Assembly (NCBI RefSeq): GCF_000619805.1
Contig: NZ_JHUV01000010.1
Coordinates: 124,001-188,000 of the forward strand
Length of the DNA stretch: 64,000 nt
Direction of reading: 5' to 3'
Origin: Sulfurihydrogenibium subterraneum DSM 15120
Lineage (GTDB): Bacteria; Aquificota; Aquificia; Aquificales; Hydrogenothermaceae
The notes under the pieces are model-generated. The model saw only the letters and a program-made list of their open reading frames with translations. It searched no databases and was not told where the DNA came from. Shown here in pieces: positions 15,374 to 22,189 of this stretch; within the stretch, counting starts at the first letter, position 1; the number at the start of each line of letters is the position of its first letter. The position numbers and the translations under genes were made by a program.

Positions 15374-15430
15374 TCTTAACAAAATCTTAATAAAATCTTA
15401 AATTAATCTTATTAAAATCTTCACTATGCT
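15374..15430 (+). promoter_or_regulatory. putative Pho-box array and -10 for psiE-phoB
   Basis: Four tandem 11-bp units in perfect phase: TCTTAACAAAA, TCTTAATAAAA, TCTTAAATTAA, TCTTATTAAAA (15374-15417), with a fifth decayed TCTT at 15418. TATGCT at 15425-15430 is a -10 candidate placed as at the other three arrays. This is the clearest copy in the window and lies in front of the operon encoding the PhoB-like regulator, suggesting autoregulation. It begins 13 bp after the end of the SRP RNA. Confidence 0.7.
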
Positions 15431-15857
15431 AACCGTAGAAAAAATTTTAAAGTTTAGAGTGCTGGATAATGCAATACTAATCTCACTATTTATATTAGAG
15501 ATAATAGTATCTTTTGGACTTGGTCTAAGTATATTCAATATAATTTTTAGCCTTTATCAAAATTACCCTAACCTTAAACAGATGATAGAAAGCCTTATAA
15601 ATAATACTCTGTCTATCTTCATAATGATAGAGATAATAAAAAGTATAAACGACTACATAGCTTTAAAAAGAGTTAGAATATCTGTAATTATAGACATCTC
15701 AATAATCATACTCCTTAGGGAGCTGGTGATAGGATTGTATCAACATAATATTTCTACAGAGTTTTCTATATTACTAATAGGTATTATCTTTTTATTAGTT
15801 ATAATGAGAGTAATAACATTAAAATACTCACCGAATAAGTATAAACTGGAGGTATAA
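15426..15857 (+). CDS. psiE: PsiE-family membrane protein
   Basis: 143 residues with four hydrophobic segments and a central conserved stretch (IFIMIEIIKSINDYIALKRV and the following LLRELVIGL) typical of the phosphate-starvation-inducible PsiE family. The role in the cell is not established. The ATG at 15426 has no ribosome site and overlaps the proposed -10 element, so the true start may be downstream, for example GTG at 15459, or translation may depend on read-through from ffs. It ends 2 bp before phoB, which has its own GGAGG site. Confidence 0.8.
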   Translation: MLTVEKILKFRVLDNAILISLFILEIIVSFGLGLSIFNIIFSLYQNYPNLKQMIESLINNTLSIFIMIEIIKSINDYIALKRVRISVIIDISIIILLRELVIGLYQHNISTEFSILLIGIIFLLVIMRVITLKYSPNKYKLEV

Positions 15858-15859
15858 AA

Positions 15860-16546
15860 ATGGCACTCATTTATGTAATTGAAGACGATGAAGACATCAA
15901 CGAACTACTAACTTACAACTTTAAAAAAGAAGGATTTGAAGTAAAGTCTTTTCCTAATGGTAAGGTAGCGTTTGAACACATTAAACAAGATAAACCAGAT
16001 GCTGTGGTTTTAGACTTAATGATGCCAGAGGTTGATGGGCTTGAGTTTTGTAAGTTAGTCAGGTCTGATAAAGAAATAAGCCATACACCCTTAATTATGC
16101 TAACTGCAAAAAGTACAGAAATAGATAAAATAGTAGGCTTAGAGCTTGGAGCTGATGATTATGTAACAAAACCTTTTTCTTTTAGAGAGCTTTTAGCAAG
16201 AGTTAAGGCTGTAATTAGAAGGTCTAAGTCTTACCACTTTCCAACTGCAAAACCTAAGTATAAATTTAAAGATTTAGAGATTATCCCAGAAAAGTTTGAA
16301 GTTACTATAAAAGGACAACACATTAACCTTACTATAACACAGTTTAAACTACTTTTAGCCCTTGTTAACGCAGAAGGTAGAGTTTTATCAAGAGATTACA
16401 TATTAGAAAATATATGGAAATGGGATAAAGACATATACGATAGAACAATAGACGTTCATATCAAAAAATTAAGAGAAGTTTTAGGAGAGTATGGAAACTG
16501 TATTAAAACAGTCAGGGGAGTGGGATACAAATGGGAGTGCGATTAA
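15860..16546 (+). CDS. phoB: PhoB-like response regulator
   Basis: 228 residues. The receiver domain (1-120) has acidic residues D9/D10/E11, phosphoacceptor D52 in VVLDLMMPEVDG, T82-A83 and K104 (TKPF). The OmpR-type winged-helix domain (about 130-228) has the recognition-helix region YDRTIDVHIKKLREVLG and the wing IKTVRGVGYKW. It is the expected partner of the PhoR-like kinase encoded at 7564-8562 and the likely reader of the 11-bp repeats before the pst, porin, psiE and ornithine-lipid genes. psiE lies 2 bp upstream. Which OmpR-family target it has is inferred from location. Confidence 0.88.
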   Translation: MALIYVIEDDEDINELLTYNFKKEGFEVKSFPNGKVAFEHIKQDKPDAVVLDLMMPEVDGLEFCKLVRSDKEISHTPLIMLTAKSTEIDKIVGLELGADDYVTKPFSFRELLARVKAVIRRSKSYHFPTAKPKYKFKDLEIIPEKFEVTIKGQHINLTITQFKLLLALVNAEGRVLSRDYILENIWKWDKDIYDRTIDVHIKKLREVLGEYGNCIKTVRGVGYKWECD

Positions 16547-16562
16547 ACACTCCCACATTTCT
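16532..16562 (+). terminator. terminator-like hairpin after phoB
   Basis: TGGGAGTG (16532-16539) pairs with CACTCCCA (16548-16555) around an 8-base loop that contains the phoB stop codon, followed by an imperfect U-rich tail. It separates phoB from the converging DUF302 gene. The short T run makes efficiency uncertain. Confidence 0.6.
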
Positions 16563-17059
16563 TACATTGAAGGGTTATTTTGTCTCTTTTCAAAATGGTC
16601 TGCTGTTTTTTGAAGGATACTTTTCATTTCTTCTGTAACTTGTTTTAAAAATGCTTTAAATCTTTTATCTTCTACACCAAAGTTAGATGAAGCTGATTCT
16701 ACATCTTCAACTAAGATTTTAATATTATTTTTATCCTGATAAATAGATATTCTACAAGGTATCAAAACACTTATCACATCTTTATTAAATTTTAATCCTT
16801 CTGTTAGATAATCTGCTCTACATAGTAAGTAAGTTTTGTGAGGTGTGTTTGATTTTACAGTTTTATCTACGTTCATTGTATGAATTACTCCCCATTTATG
16901 ATTTTCTATCTCTGTCTTAAGTACCTCGTTAACTCTGTCAAAGTTAGCATTTTTAATAACAACGTAATAATAACCTTTTTCAAATTGAACTTCCGCAGCT
17001 AACACTGAATAAAAAGATAAAAGTAAAGACAATGAAAGGACTGTTAAAAATTTTCTCAT
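16562..17059 (-). CDS. secreted DUF302 protein
   Basis: 165 residues with a signal peptide (MRKFLTVLSLSLLLSFYSVLAAE) and a DUF302 domain (about 40-135), including the VLIPCRISIY strand typical of the family. The function of DUF302 is not established. A GGAGG site lies 9 bases before the ATG at 17059; the further ATG at 17074 overlaps that site and is rejected. Two AT-rich palindromes lie upstream (17109-17144), so it may be individually regulated. It converges with phoB across a terminator-like hairpin. Confidence 0.75.
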   Translation of the reverse strand: MRKFLTVLSLSLLLSFYSVLAAEVQFEKGYYYVVIKNANFDRVNEVLKTEIENHKWGVIHTMNVDKTVKSNTPHKTYLLCRADYLTEGLKFNKDVISVLIPCRISIYQDKNNIKILVEDVESASSNFGVEDKRFKAFLKQVTEEMKSILQKTADHFEKRQNNPSM

Positions 17060-17108
17060 GATACATACCTCCATTTTTTTAATATAACATGACTATATTT
17101 AATTATAG

Positions 17109-17144
17109 TGAATATATATTCATATATACTATGATTATTATCAT
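17109..17144. promoter_or_regulatory. paired palindromes upstream of the DUF302 gene
   Basis: A perfect 14-bp palindrome TGAATATATATTCA (17109-17122) and an imperfect one ATGATTATTATCAT (17131-17144) lie 22 bp apart in the short gap between yjbQ and the DUF302 gene. They could be operator sites for a dimeric repressor; the second weakly resembles half of a Fur box. No regulator is assigned. Confidence 0.35.
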
Positions 17145-17536
17145 TCTATTATTTTGATAAAAACATTTCTACTCCTTGGACCGTCAAACTCTGCAAAGAA
17201 TATTCCCTGCCAAGTCCCCAGTAGTAAATCCCCCTTGTCAATGATTATTGAGATTGAATTTCCGGTCAAAATTGATTTTATATGTGCAGCTGCATTTCCT
17301 TCTAAGTGTTTGTAGTTGTTTATCCATGGGACTAACTTTTCAAGATGGTTTTTTACATCGTAAACAACATCTGGGTCTGCATTTTCGTTTATAAATACTC
17401 CAGCTGTCGTGTGGGGGACGTAGATAACGCATAATCCTTCTTCTACTTTAGACTGTCTTACAATTTCCCTTACTTTTGAGGTAATATCTATAAAATCTGT
17501 ATGAGATGAGGTTTTTATCGAAATTCTGTATAGCAT
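17141..17536 (-). CDS. yjbQ: YjbQ/UPF0047 family protein
   Basis: 131 residues covering the whole UPF0047 family. Conserved blocks are PHTTAGVFINENADPDV, the HLEGNAAAHIKS segment and the C-terminal LLLGTWQGIFFAEFDGPRSR. Some members have weak thiamin-phosphate synthase activity; the physiological role is not settled. The His residues of the first two blocks form a putative metal site. It starts 3 bp after the nuoF stop and is probably co-transcribed with nuoE-nuoF. Confidence 0.9.
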   Translation of the reverse strand: MLYRISIKTSSHTDFIDITSKVREIVRQSKVEEGLCVIYVPHTTAGVFINENADPDVVYDVKNHLEKLVPWINNYKHLEGNAAAHIKSILTGNSISIIIDKGDLLLGTWQGIFFAEFDGPRSRNVFIKIIE

Positions 17537-17539
17537 TTT

Positions 17540-18829
17540 TTACTCCTTAAAACAAACTCCAGCTGGACATTTTTTCTCAATGTGTGCATAAAATTCATCT
17601 TTAAACTTTCTTAAAGCATCTCTTACAGCGTTAGGAGCTGAATATCCAAGACCACATATTGAACCAACAGGAATGTTATCACATAGATGTTCTAAATATT
17701 TTATATCTTTCTCAGTTGCTGTTCCATCTTGGAATTTTTTTAGTATATTCAAAAGTTCATAAGTTCCTACTCTACAAGGAGTACATTTTCCACAGCTTTC
17801 GTGATGGAAAAACTCACCTATAACGATAAGAGCATCTATAATACAGTCATCTTCTGCTAATACTATGGTTGTACCCGTTCCTCCAAAACCCTTTGGTGAG
17901 TAGTCCATAGGTGTATCTAAATCTCTTTCTGAATAAACGCCTAAAGCTCCTGCAAAGACAGCTTTAAACTTCTTACTGTCTTTCATACCTCCAGCCATAT
18001 CTATAAGTTCACGGAGTGTAATGTCCATAGTAGATTCATACACACCGGGCTTGTTCACTTTTCCACTAACAGGAAAAAGCTTTGGTCCATAGTATCCAGC
18101 AGGTCCTATATTCATGTAATAGTTCTCGTAAGTCACTATTATTGGAATGTTAGATAGAGTTTCTACATTGTTTACGACTGTAGGTCTTCCAAAAAGTCCT
18201 TCGTTTGCGGGATAAGGAGGTCTTAGTCTTGGATGTCCTCTCTTACCTTCAAGGCTTTCTATAAGAGCTGTCTCTTCTCCACATATGTAAGCTCCAGCTC
18301 CTCGGTATACCAGTATGTCAAATGAAAAATCTGTTCCTAATATATTTTTTCCTAAATAGCCTCTTTTCCTTGCTTCCTCTATTGCATCTTCAAGTATCAT
18401 GTACCCAGCAGGATACTCTCCTCTAATGTAGATAAATCCAAGTTCTGCACCTAAGGCGTAAGCTGATATAATCATTCCTTCTATAAGTAAGTGTGGGTCT
18501 CTTTCTATTATGATTCTATCTTTAAAGGTTCCTGGCTCGCTTTCGTCAGCGTTGCATATCAGATATCTTGGCTTAGGGTTTGCAAGAGCAAATCTCCACT
18601 TTCTTCCAGTAGGAAATCCAGCTCCTCCTCTTCCTCTAAGAGTGCTTTCTTCTACCATTATAACTATGTCTTCTGGAGTTAGTTTTGTTAAAGCTTTTTT
18701 TAATGCGGAGTATCCACCTGTTGTTTCGTACTCCTCTATCCATACTGTTCTATTCTCTTTTGCCCTTTTTAAAAGAAGGTTTATAGAGCTGTTTGCGTTT
18801 AAATCAGGTATATTTGGATAGTATCTCAT
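17540..18829 (-). CDS. nuoF: NADH dehydrogenase subunit F (diaphorase flavoprotein)
   Basis: 429 residues. GRGGAGFPTGRKW (about 66-78) is the FMN/NADH site, GAGAYICGEETAL the NADH-binding segment, and SCGKCTPCRVGT plus a distal Cys bind the N3 [4Fe-4S] cluster. It oxidises NADH in complex I or in a related NAD-linked hydrogenase or formate dehydrogenase. Only nuoE and nuoF lie here, overlapping by 26 bp; the other complex I genes are not in the window, so membership of complex I is the usual but not the only possibility. Confidence 0.92.
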   Translation of the reverse strand: MRYYPNIPDLNANSSINLLLKRAKENRTVWIEEYETTGGYSALKKALTKLTPEDIVIMVEESTLRGRGGAGFPTGRKWRFALANPKPRYLICNADESEPGTFKDRIIIERDPHLLIEGMIISAYALGAELGFIYIRGEYPAGYMILEDAIEEARKRGYLGKNILGTDFSFDILVYRGAGAYICGEETALIESLEGKRGHPRLRPPYPANEGLFGRPTVVNNVETLSNIPIIVTYENYYMNIGPAGYYGPKLFPVSGKVNKPGVYESTMDITLRELIDMAGGMKDSKKFKAVFAGALGVYSERDLDTPMDYSPKGFGGTGTTIVLAEDDCIIDALIVIGEFFHHESCGKCTPCRVGTYELLNILKKFQDGTATEKDIKYLEHLCDNIPVGSICGLGYSAPNAVRDALRKFKDEFYAHIEKKCPAGVCFKE

Positions 18830-19310
18830 TTAACTTACCTTCTGTTATTTTTGTTCCGTCATACAAATCATCGTCTATCATAAAAGCAGGTGCTATACTA
18901 CAAGCTCCTATACATTCTACCGTCTCTATGTAAAATCTTCCATTTTTACTTTCTTGGTTTGCCTTCTCTCCTGTAAGCTTTTCAAACAACTCTATCAACT
19001 TTTTACAACCCATTACATGACATGGAAGATTTTTACACACTCTTATGTGGTGTCTTGCACCTCTTTTTACTCTAAACATGTCATAAAAACTTACTATACC
19101 TTCTATATGAGCAAGAGGTACTTGAAGGTAGTCTGACAGCTCCTGCATATGTTCTAACGTTATGTCTCGATATTTTGAGTATATAAGATGAAGAGATTGT
19201 ATTATAGCTTGATCCTTTACAGGAAAATGTTCTAAGTATCTATCAATCTTTTCTTTTATGTCTTCAGTTATATATATATAACCCAATCTAATAAACTCCA
19301 GCTTTAACAT
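18804..19310 (-). CDS. nuoE: NADH dehydrogenase subunit E
   Basis: 168-residue thioredoxin-fold subunit with four Cys ligands of the N1a [2Fe-2S] cluster: CKNLPC (C-x4-C) and CIGAC (C-x3-C). The N-terminal helical region (IDRYLEHFPVKDQAIIQSLH) is typical. No good ribosome site precedes the ATG at 19310, so the start could be wrong by a few codons. It overlaps nuoF by 26 bp, making them translationally coupled. Confidence 0.92.
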   Translation of the reverse strand: MLKLEFIRLGYIYITEDIKEKIDRYLEHFPVKDQAIIQSLHLIYSKYRDITLEHMQELSDYLQVPLAHIEGIVSFYDMFRVKRGARHHIRVCKNLPCHVMGCKKLIELFEKLTGEKANQESKNGRFYIETVECIGACSIAPAFMIDDDLYDGTKITEGKLNEILSKYT

Positions 19311-19345
19311 TTATAAAGTATATTTTATAACATTGTTTTATTTTT

Positions 19346-20290
19346 TTAAAGCAATGAAAGAGTCTTTTCTACTACCTCTTGAGGAGATATTGAGGTTAGG
19401 CATCTAAAATCTCCGTATTTACAGCTATCTTTACCGTGTAAAGTACAAGGCTGACATTTTAATCCTTTAAATATGTAATCTCCTTCGTCTTTCAAAGGAG
19501 CAAATCCAAAGTATGGATGGGTTGAGCCGTATATCATCAATACCTTTACGCCAACAGATCTTGCCATGTGTGCCACAGCTGAGTCATTACTTATTACAAG
19601 CTTTGATTTTGAGATAACAGCAAAGCTCTGTCTTATAGAAAGTTTTCCTCTAAAGTCTATTACTTGCTGAGGATAAATAGCTTGGTCTTTTTCTTTGTCT
19701 TCTTTGCTACCAACTAAAACAATGTTGTATCCTTTACTTATCAAAATCTCTGCTACTTGGTCGTAGTAAGGATACATTTTGCTTAAATATCTTGCTCCTG
19801 CACCTATTACGATGTAATTTTGTAGAATGAGATTTTCAACGGAGTTTAAATCTTCTTGGTCTAATATAACTTTTGGTCTGTAATCTCCCGATATTCCAAG
19901 AGGTTTTAAAGTATCTAAGTATGCCTTTACAACATTAAAGTTTGGGTCTAACATTTTTAGTCTTCTTTTTAAACTTTGTTTTTTATACCTTAAAACTTTC
20001 CCTTTGGTAAAAGTAGATAACAAAAAAGACCTTAGATTACCGTGAAGGTCAATTATATAATCATATTTTCCAAGAGTTTTAGAAAATTTCAGTATATCTT
20101 TAAATGATTTTAGTTGACTTTTGTCAACTGCTATAAGATTTTTAATTCTGTAATCTTTTTCGAAAATCTGTGAGAATGGTTTAAAAGTTAAAAAATCTAT
20201 CTGATAACCACTTTGATACAAAGGGTCTAATACAGCTGAAGATAGTATAACATCACCTAAAGATGATAATCTTATAACAAGGACTTTAAT
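19346..20290 (-). CDS. family 9 glycosyltransferase (heptosyltransferase-like), apparent ATT start
   Basis: Glycosyltransferase of the ADP-heptose:LPS heptosyltransferase (GT9) family, about 314 residues. The C-terminal domain has the nucleotide-sugar region IVIGAGARYLSKMYP, VLVGSKEDKEKD, and the SNDSAVAHMA motif. The first ATG/GTG/TTG start in frame (TTG at 20221) would remove the family's conserved N-terminus. The in-frame sequence upstream encodes KVLVIRLSSLGDVILSSAVL, a textbook GT9 start, running back to an ATT at 20290 with AGGAG 8 bases before it and a stop codon 15 bases further up. ATT initiation is therefore proposed. It overlaps the TPR gene by 19 bp. Role: probably lipopolysaccharide core assembly at the inner membrane. 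Confidence 0.8.
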   Translation of the reverse strand: MKVLVIRLSSLGDVILSSAVLDPLYQSGYQIDFLTFKPFSQIFEKDYRIKNLIAVDKSQLKSFKDILKFSKTLGKYDYIIDLHGNLRSFLLSTFTKGKVLRYKKQSLKRRLKMLDPNFNVVKAYLDTLKPLGISGDYRPKVILDQEDLNSVENLILQNYIVIGAGARYLSKMYPYYDQVAEILISKGYNIVLVGSKEDKEKDQAIYPQQVIDFRGKLSIRQSFAVISKSKLVISNDSAVAHMARSVGVKVLMIYGSTHPYFGFAPLKDEGDYIFKGLKCQPCTLHGKDSCKYGDFRCLTSISPQEVVEKTLSLL

Positions 20291-20592
20291 CTTTCTATCT
20301 CCTGTTTAAACTCTTCTACCATTGTTGGATGGTTGTACTTCCTTGCCTGCTCTATTCCTCTTTCGTATGTTTCTATAGCCTGTTCTATATCGCCAATATT
20401 TACATAAGCCTGTGCTAAGGTTCTATAAGCAGCTCCTTGGTCGTCGTAAACACTTAGATATTTTTTAAAATACACTATTGCATCTTCGTATCTACCTTCT
20501 TTATAAAACTCTAAGGCAAGTCCGTAAAGCCCTAACGGATTGTTAGGGTCTTTTTCCAATGCTTTTATCAAAGCCTCTATTCTGCTACTCAT
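20272..20592 (-). CDS. small TPR-repeat protein
   Basis: 106 residues forming about three tetratricopeptide repeats (NPLGLYGLALEFYKEGRYED, GAAYRTLAQAYVNIGDIEQA and a capping helix). No signal peptide or membrane segment is seen, so it is a cytosolic scaffold of unknown partner. It is sandwiched between the ComEA-like gene (4 bp upstream) and the glycosyltransferase, whose start lies inside its last codons. Confidence 0.75.
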   Translation of the reverse strand: MSSRIEALIKALEKDPNNPLGLYGLALEFYKEGRYEDAIVYFKKYLSVYDDQGAAYRTLAQAYVNIGDIEQAIETYERGIEQARKYNHPTMVEEFKQEIERLKSLL

Positions 20593-20596
20593 TTTG

Positions 20597-20905
20597 CTAC
20601 TCCTGTAATTTTAAGTATTCTTTTGCTTTGTCATAGTTTCTTATCCACTTTAACTCTTCAATACTTTTATAATATCCTCTTATTTGACGGTCTTGTATGA
20701 TTAAAATAGCAGTATTTTCTCCTATGTAAGGCACTTTTTCAAGGGTTAGCTGGTCTGCTTTGTTTACATCTATTTTAAGATTATCAGCTGAGTATTTAGG
20801 TTTATCTTTAAAAATTACACTCAGGTAAGAAAATACAACGGTTATAACCGTTAGAATAACTATCCCAACTGATTGAATTTCAATTAATTTTTCATTTATT
20901 TTCAA
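20597..20905 (-). CDS. ComEA-like helix-hairpin-helix protein
   Basis: 102 residues: one N-terminal membrane segment (about 14-32) followed by a helix-hairpin-helix domain with IDVNKADQLTLEKVPYIGEN and the R-x-x-G-x-x-x-S-x-E-E-L pattern of the ComEA DNA-binding domain. ComEA binds incoming DNA at the outer face of the inner membrane during natural transformation. The protein is shorter than most ComEA receptors and has no linker, so another DNA- or protein-binding role is possible. It overlaps the NurA gene by 4 bp. Confidence 0.75.
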   Translation of the reverse strand: MKINEKLIEIQSVGIVILTVITVVFSYLSVIFKDKPKYSADNLKIDVNKADQLTLEKVPYIGENTAILIIQDRQIRGYYKSIEELKWIRNYDKAKEYLKLQE

Positions 20906-22035
20906 AGAGCTTCCCTTCCTGTTATTGAAAAGCTCAGTCCAAGCTCTCTTTCTATCAGCTCAAAATCTGCTGCTGTTATCCTTACTTGTTTGTCTACCAT
21001 CTTAAGTCTTAATGGGTAGTTGTAAACGGAAGTGGTATTTCGTAAGTAGTCTAAGATTTCTTCCTCTTTTACACTTGCCCTGTCTGGATGTTGAAAATAC
21101 TCTATAAGGTTAATAGACCTGACATCGCTATACTTTGCATAAAAAGACTCTATCGTTAAATCGTATAACTTATTGTTTAAGTCAAGGTCTACATACTGCA
21201 GCTGTCCAAACTCTGATTTTAAACTTTGTAGGTTTTGATACACAGGTTGTGAGTAGCCTAAATCTTTACAATACTCAAGAAAAAGTTTTATGTCAGGGAC
21301 AGAGGACTTTAAAAGGTCTGTTCCTGTACTTGTTTTTGCAAGTCCTATTATTATCGGTTTGTACTCAAGATTTAAAAGGTTGTACAGGGTTATAAGATGC
21401 TCGTAGTAGGCAAGCTGAGATATTACTACTTCTAATAAATCTCTTCTTTTATCAGAGAGATTGCTTAAAACTTCTTTTTCAATCTCTTGGGACAGAGAGT
21501 ATATGTAAGGATATGATAAACAGTTATCTTTTACTTTTGGATAAAGTTGTTTTATTAAACTAAGTAAATCTTCTGATTCTTCTTTTGTAAACCAGTAAGG
21601 TAGAGGAAAAGGTATTATAAATTTACTTGTTATTGTTCCATCTAACATTATAAAATCTGGTTTTTTTCTTTTGGCAAGGTTATAAACTGCCTTTACTTCT
21701 GACAAAAACATAAAAAGTGTGAGTAAAGTCTTAAAGTTATCAGACTGTTTTATAACGGATAAATAAACGTCTCCAACAAAATCACTGTCAGCTTCTTGGG
21801 TTTTTGGGTCAAAGCTCTCTGCATAACCGCTAAACACTCCTAAGAAAAATCCAAGATACTGTTTACTGTAAAAAGACCCATCAGAAGCTGCTATGTGTAT
21901 GTCTTTACCTGCTGGGCTGTAGCTGTTCCATTTTTCTAAAATCTCTTGTAAAGAGATATCTAAATCTTTGTTTTCTAAATACTTTAATATGTATGATTTT
22001 TTTTGTCGGATAACTTCTAAAAGTCTATAAACCAT
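20902..22035 (-). CDS. nurA: NurA-domain nuclease
   Basis: 377 residues with the NurA nuclease signature: ASDGSFY (catalytic Asp, about residue 50) and FIMLDGTI (second Asp, about 152), plus a C-terminal region typical of the family. NurA is a 5'-3' exonuclease that works with the HerA helicase in DNA end resection, mainly in archaea and thermophilic bacteria; herA is not in this window. The ATG at 22035 lacks a good ribosome site. It heads a four-gene leftward operon (nurA, comEA-like, TPR, GT9) and diverges from the chemoreceptor at 22190. Confidence 0.8.
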   Translation of the reverse strand: MVYRLLEVIRQKKSYILKYLENKDLDISLQEILEKWNSYSPAGKDIHIAASDGSFYSKQYLGFFLGVFSGYAESFDPKTQEADSDFVGDVYLSVIKQSDNFKTLLTLFMFLSEVKAVYNLAKRKKPDFIMLDGTITSKFIIPFPLPYWFTKEESEDLLSLIKQLYPKVKDNCLSYPYIYSLSQEIEKEVLSNLSDKRRDLLEVVISQLAYYEHLITLYNLLNLEYKPIIIGLAKTSTGTDLLKSSVPDIKLFLEYCKDLGYSQPVYQNLQSLKSEFGQLQYVDLDLNNKLYDLTIESFYAKYSDVRSINLIEYFQHPDRASVKEEEILDYLRNTTSVYNYPLRLKMVDKQVRITAADFELIERELGLSFSITGREAL

Positions 22036-22189
22036 TACTTTAAAACCTACCGTGATTTTTTTTTATTTATTTTAATATAATTTTTAAATAAAAAGACGAA
22101 AAGAATTAATATGTTAAAATTATCAAGTAGCAAAGAAAAATGGTAAAAATTTAACAGTTAGATAAAAAGTTGATTGTATGGGAGGTTAA

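Noticed and set aside
15114-15382. Minus-strand open frames of 69 and 77 codons
   Set aside because: They lie across the tRNA-Ser and SRP RNA genes, contain no family signature, and arise because G/C-rich structured RNA sequence happens to lack stops on the opposite strand.
15374-15417. 11-bp repeats considered as a replication origin iteron array or satellite
   Set aside because: They lie directly before a -10 element and recur with the same layout before three other phosphate-related promoters; no dnaA box or replication gene is nearby.
22036-22189. Search for a sigma-28 or sigma-54 promoter before the chemoreceptor
   Set aside because: No convincing TAAA/GCCGATAA or GG/GC -24/-12 pair was found; the gap is AT-rich and promoter assignment would be guesswork.
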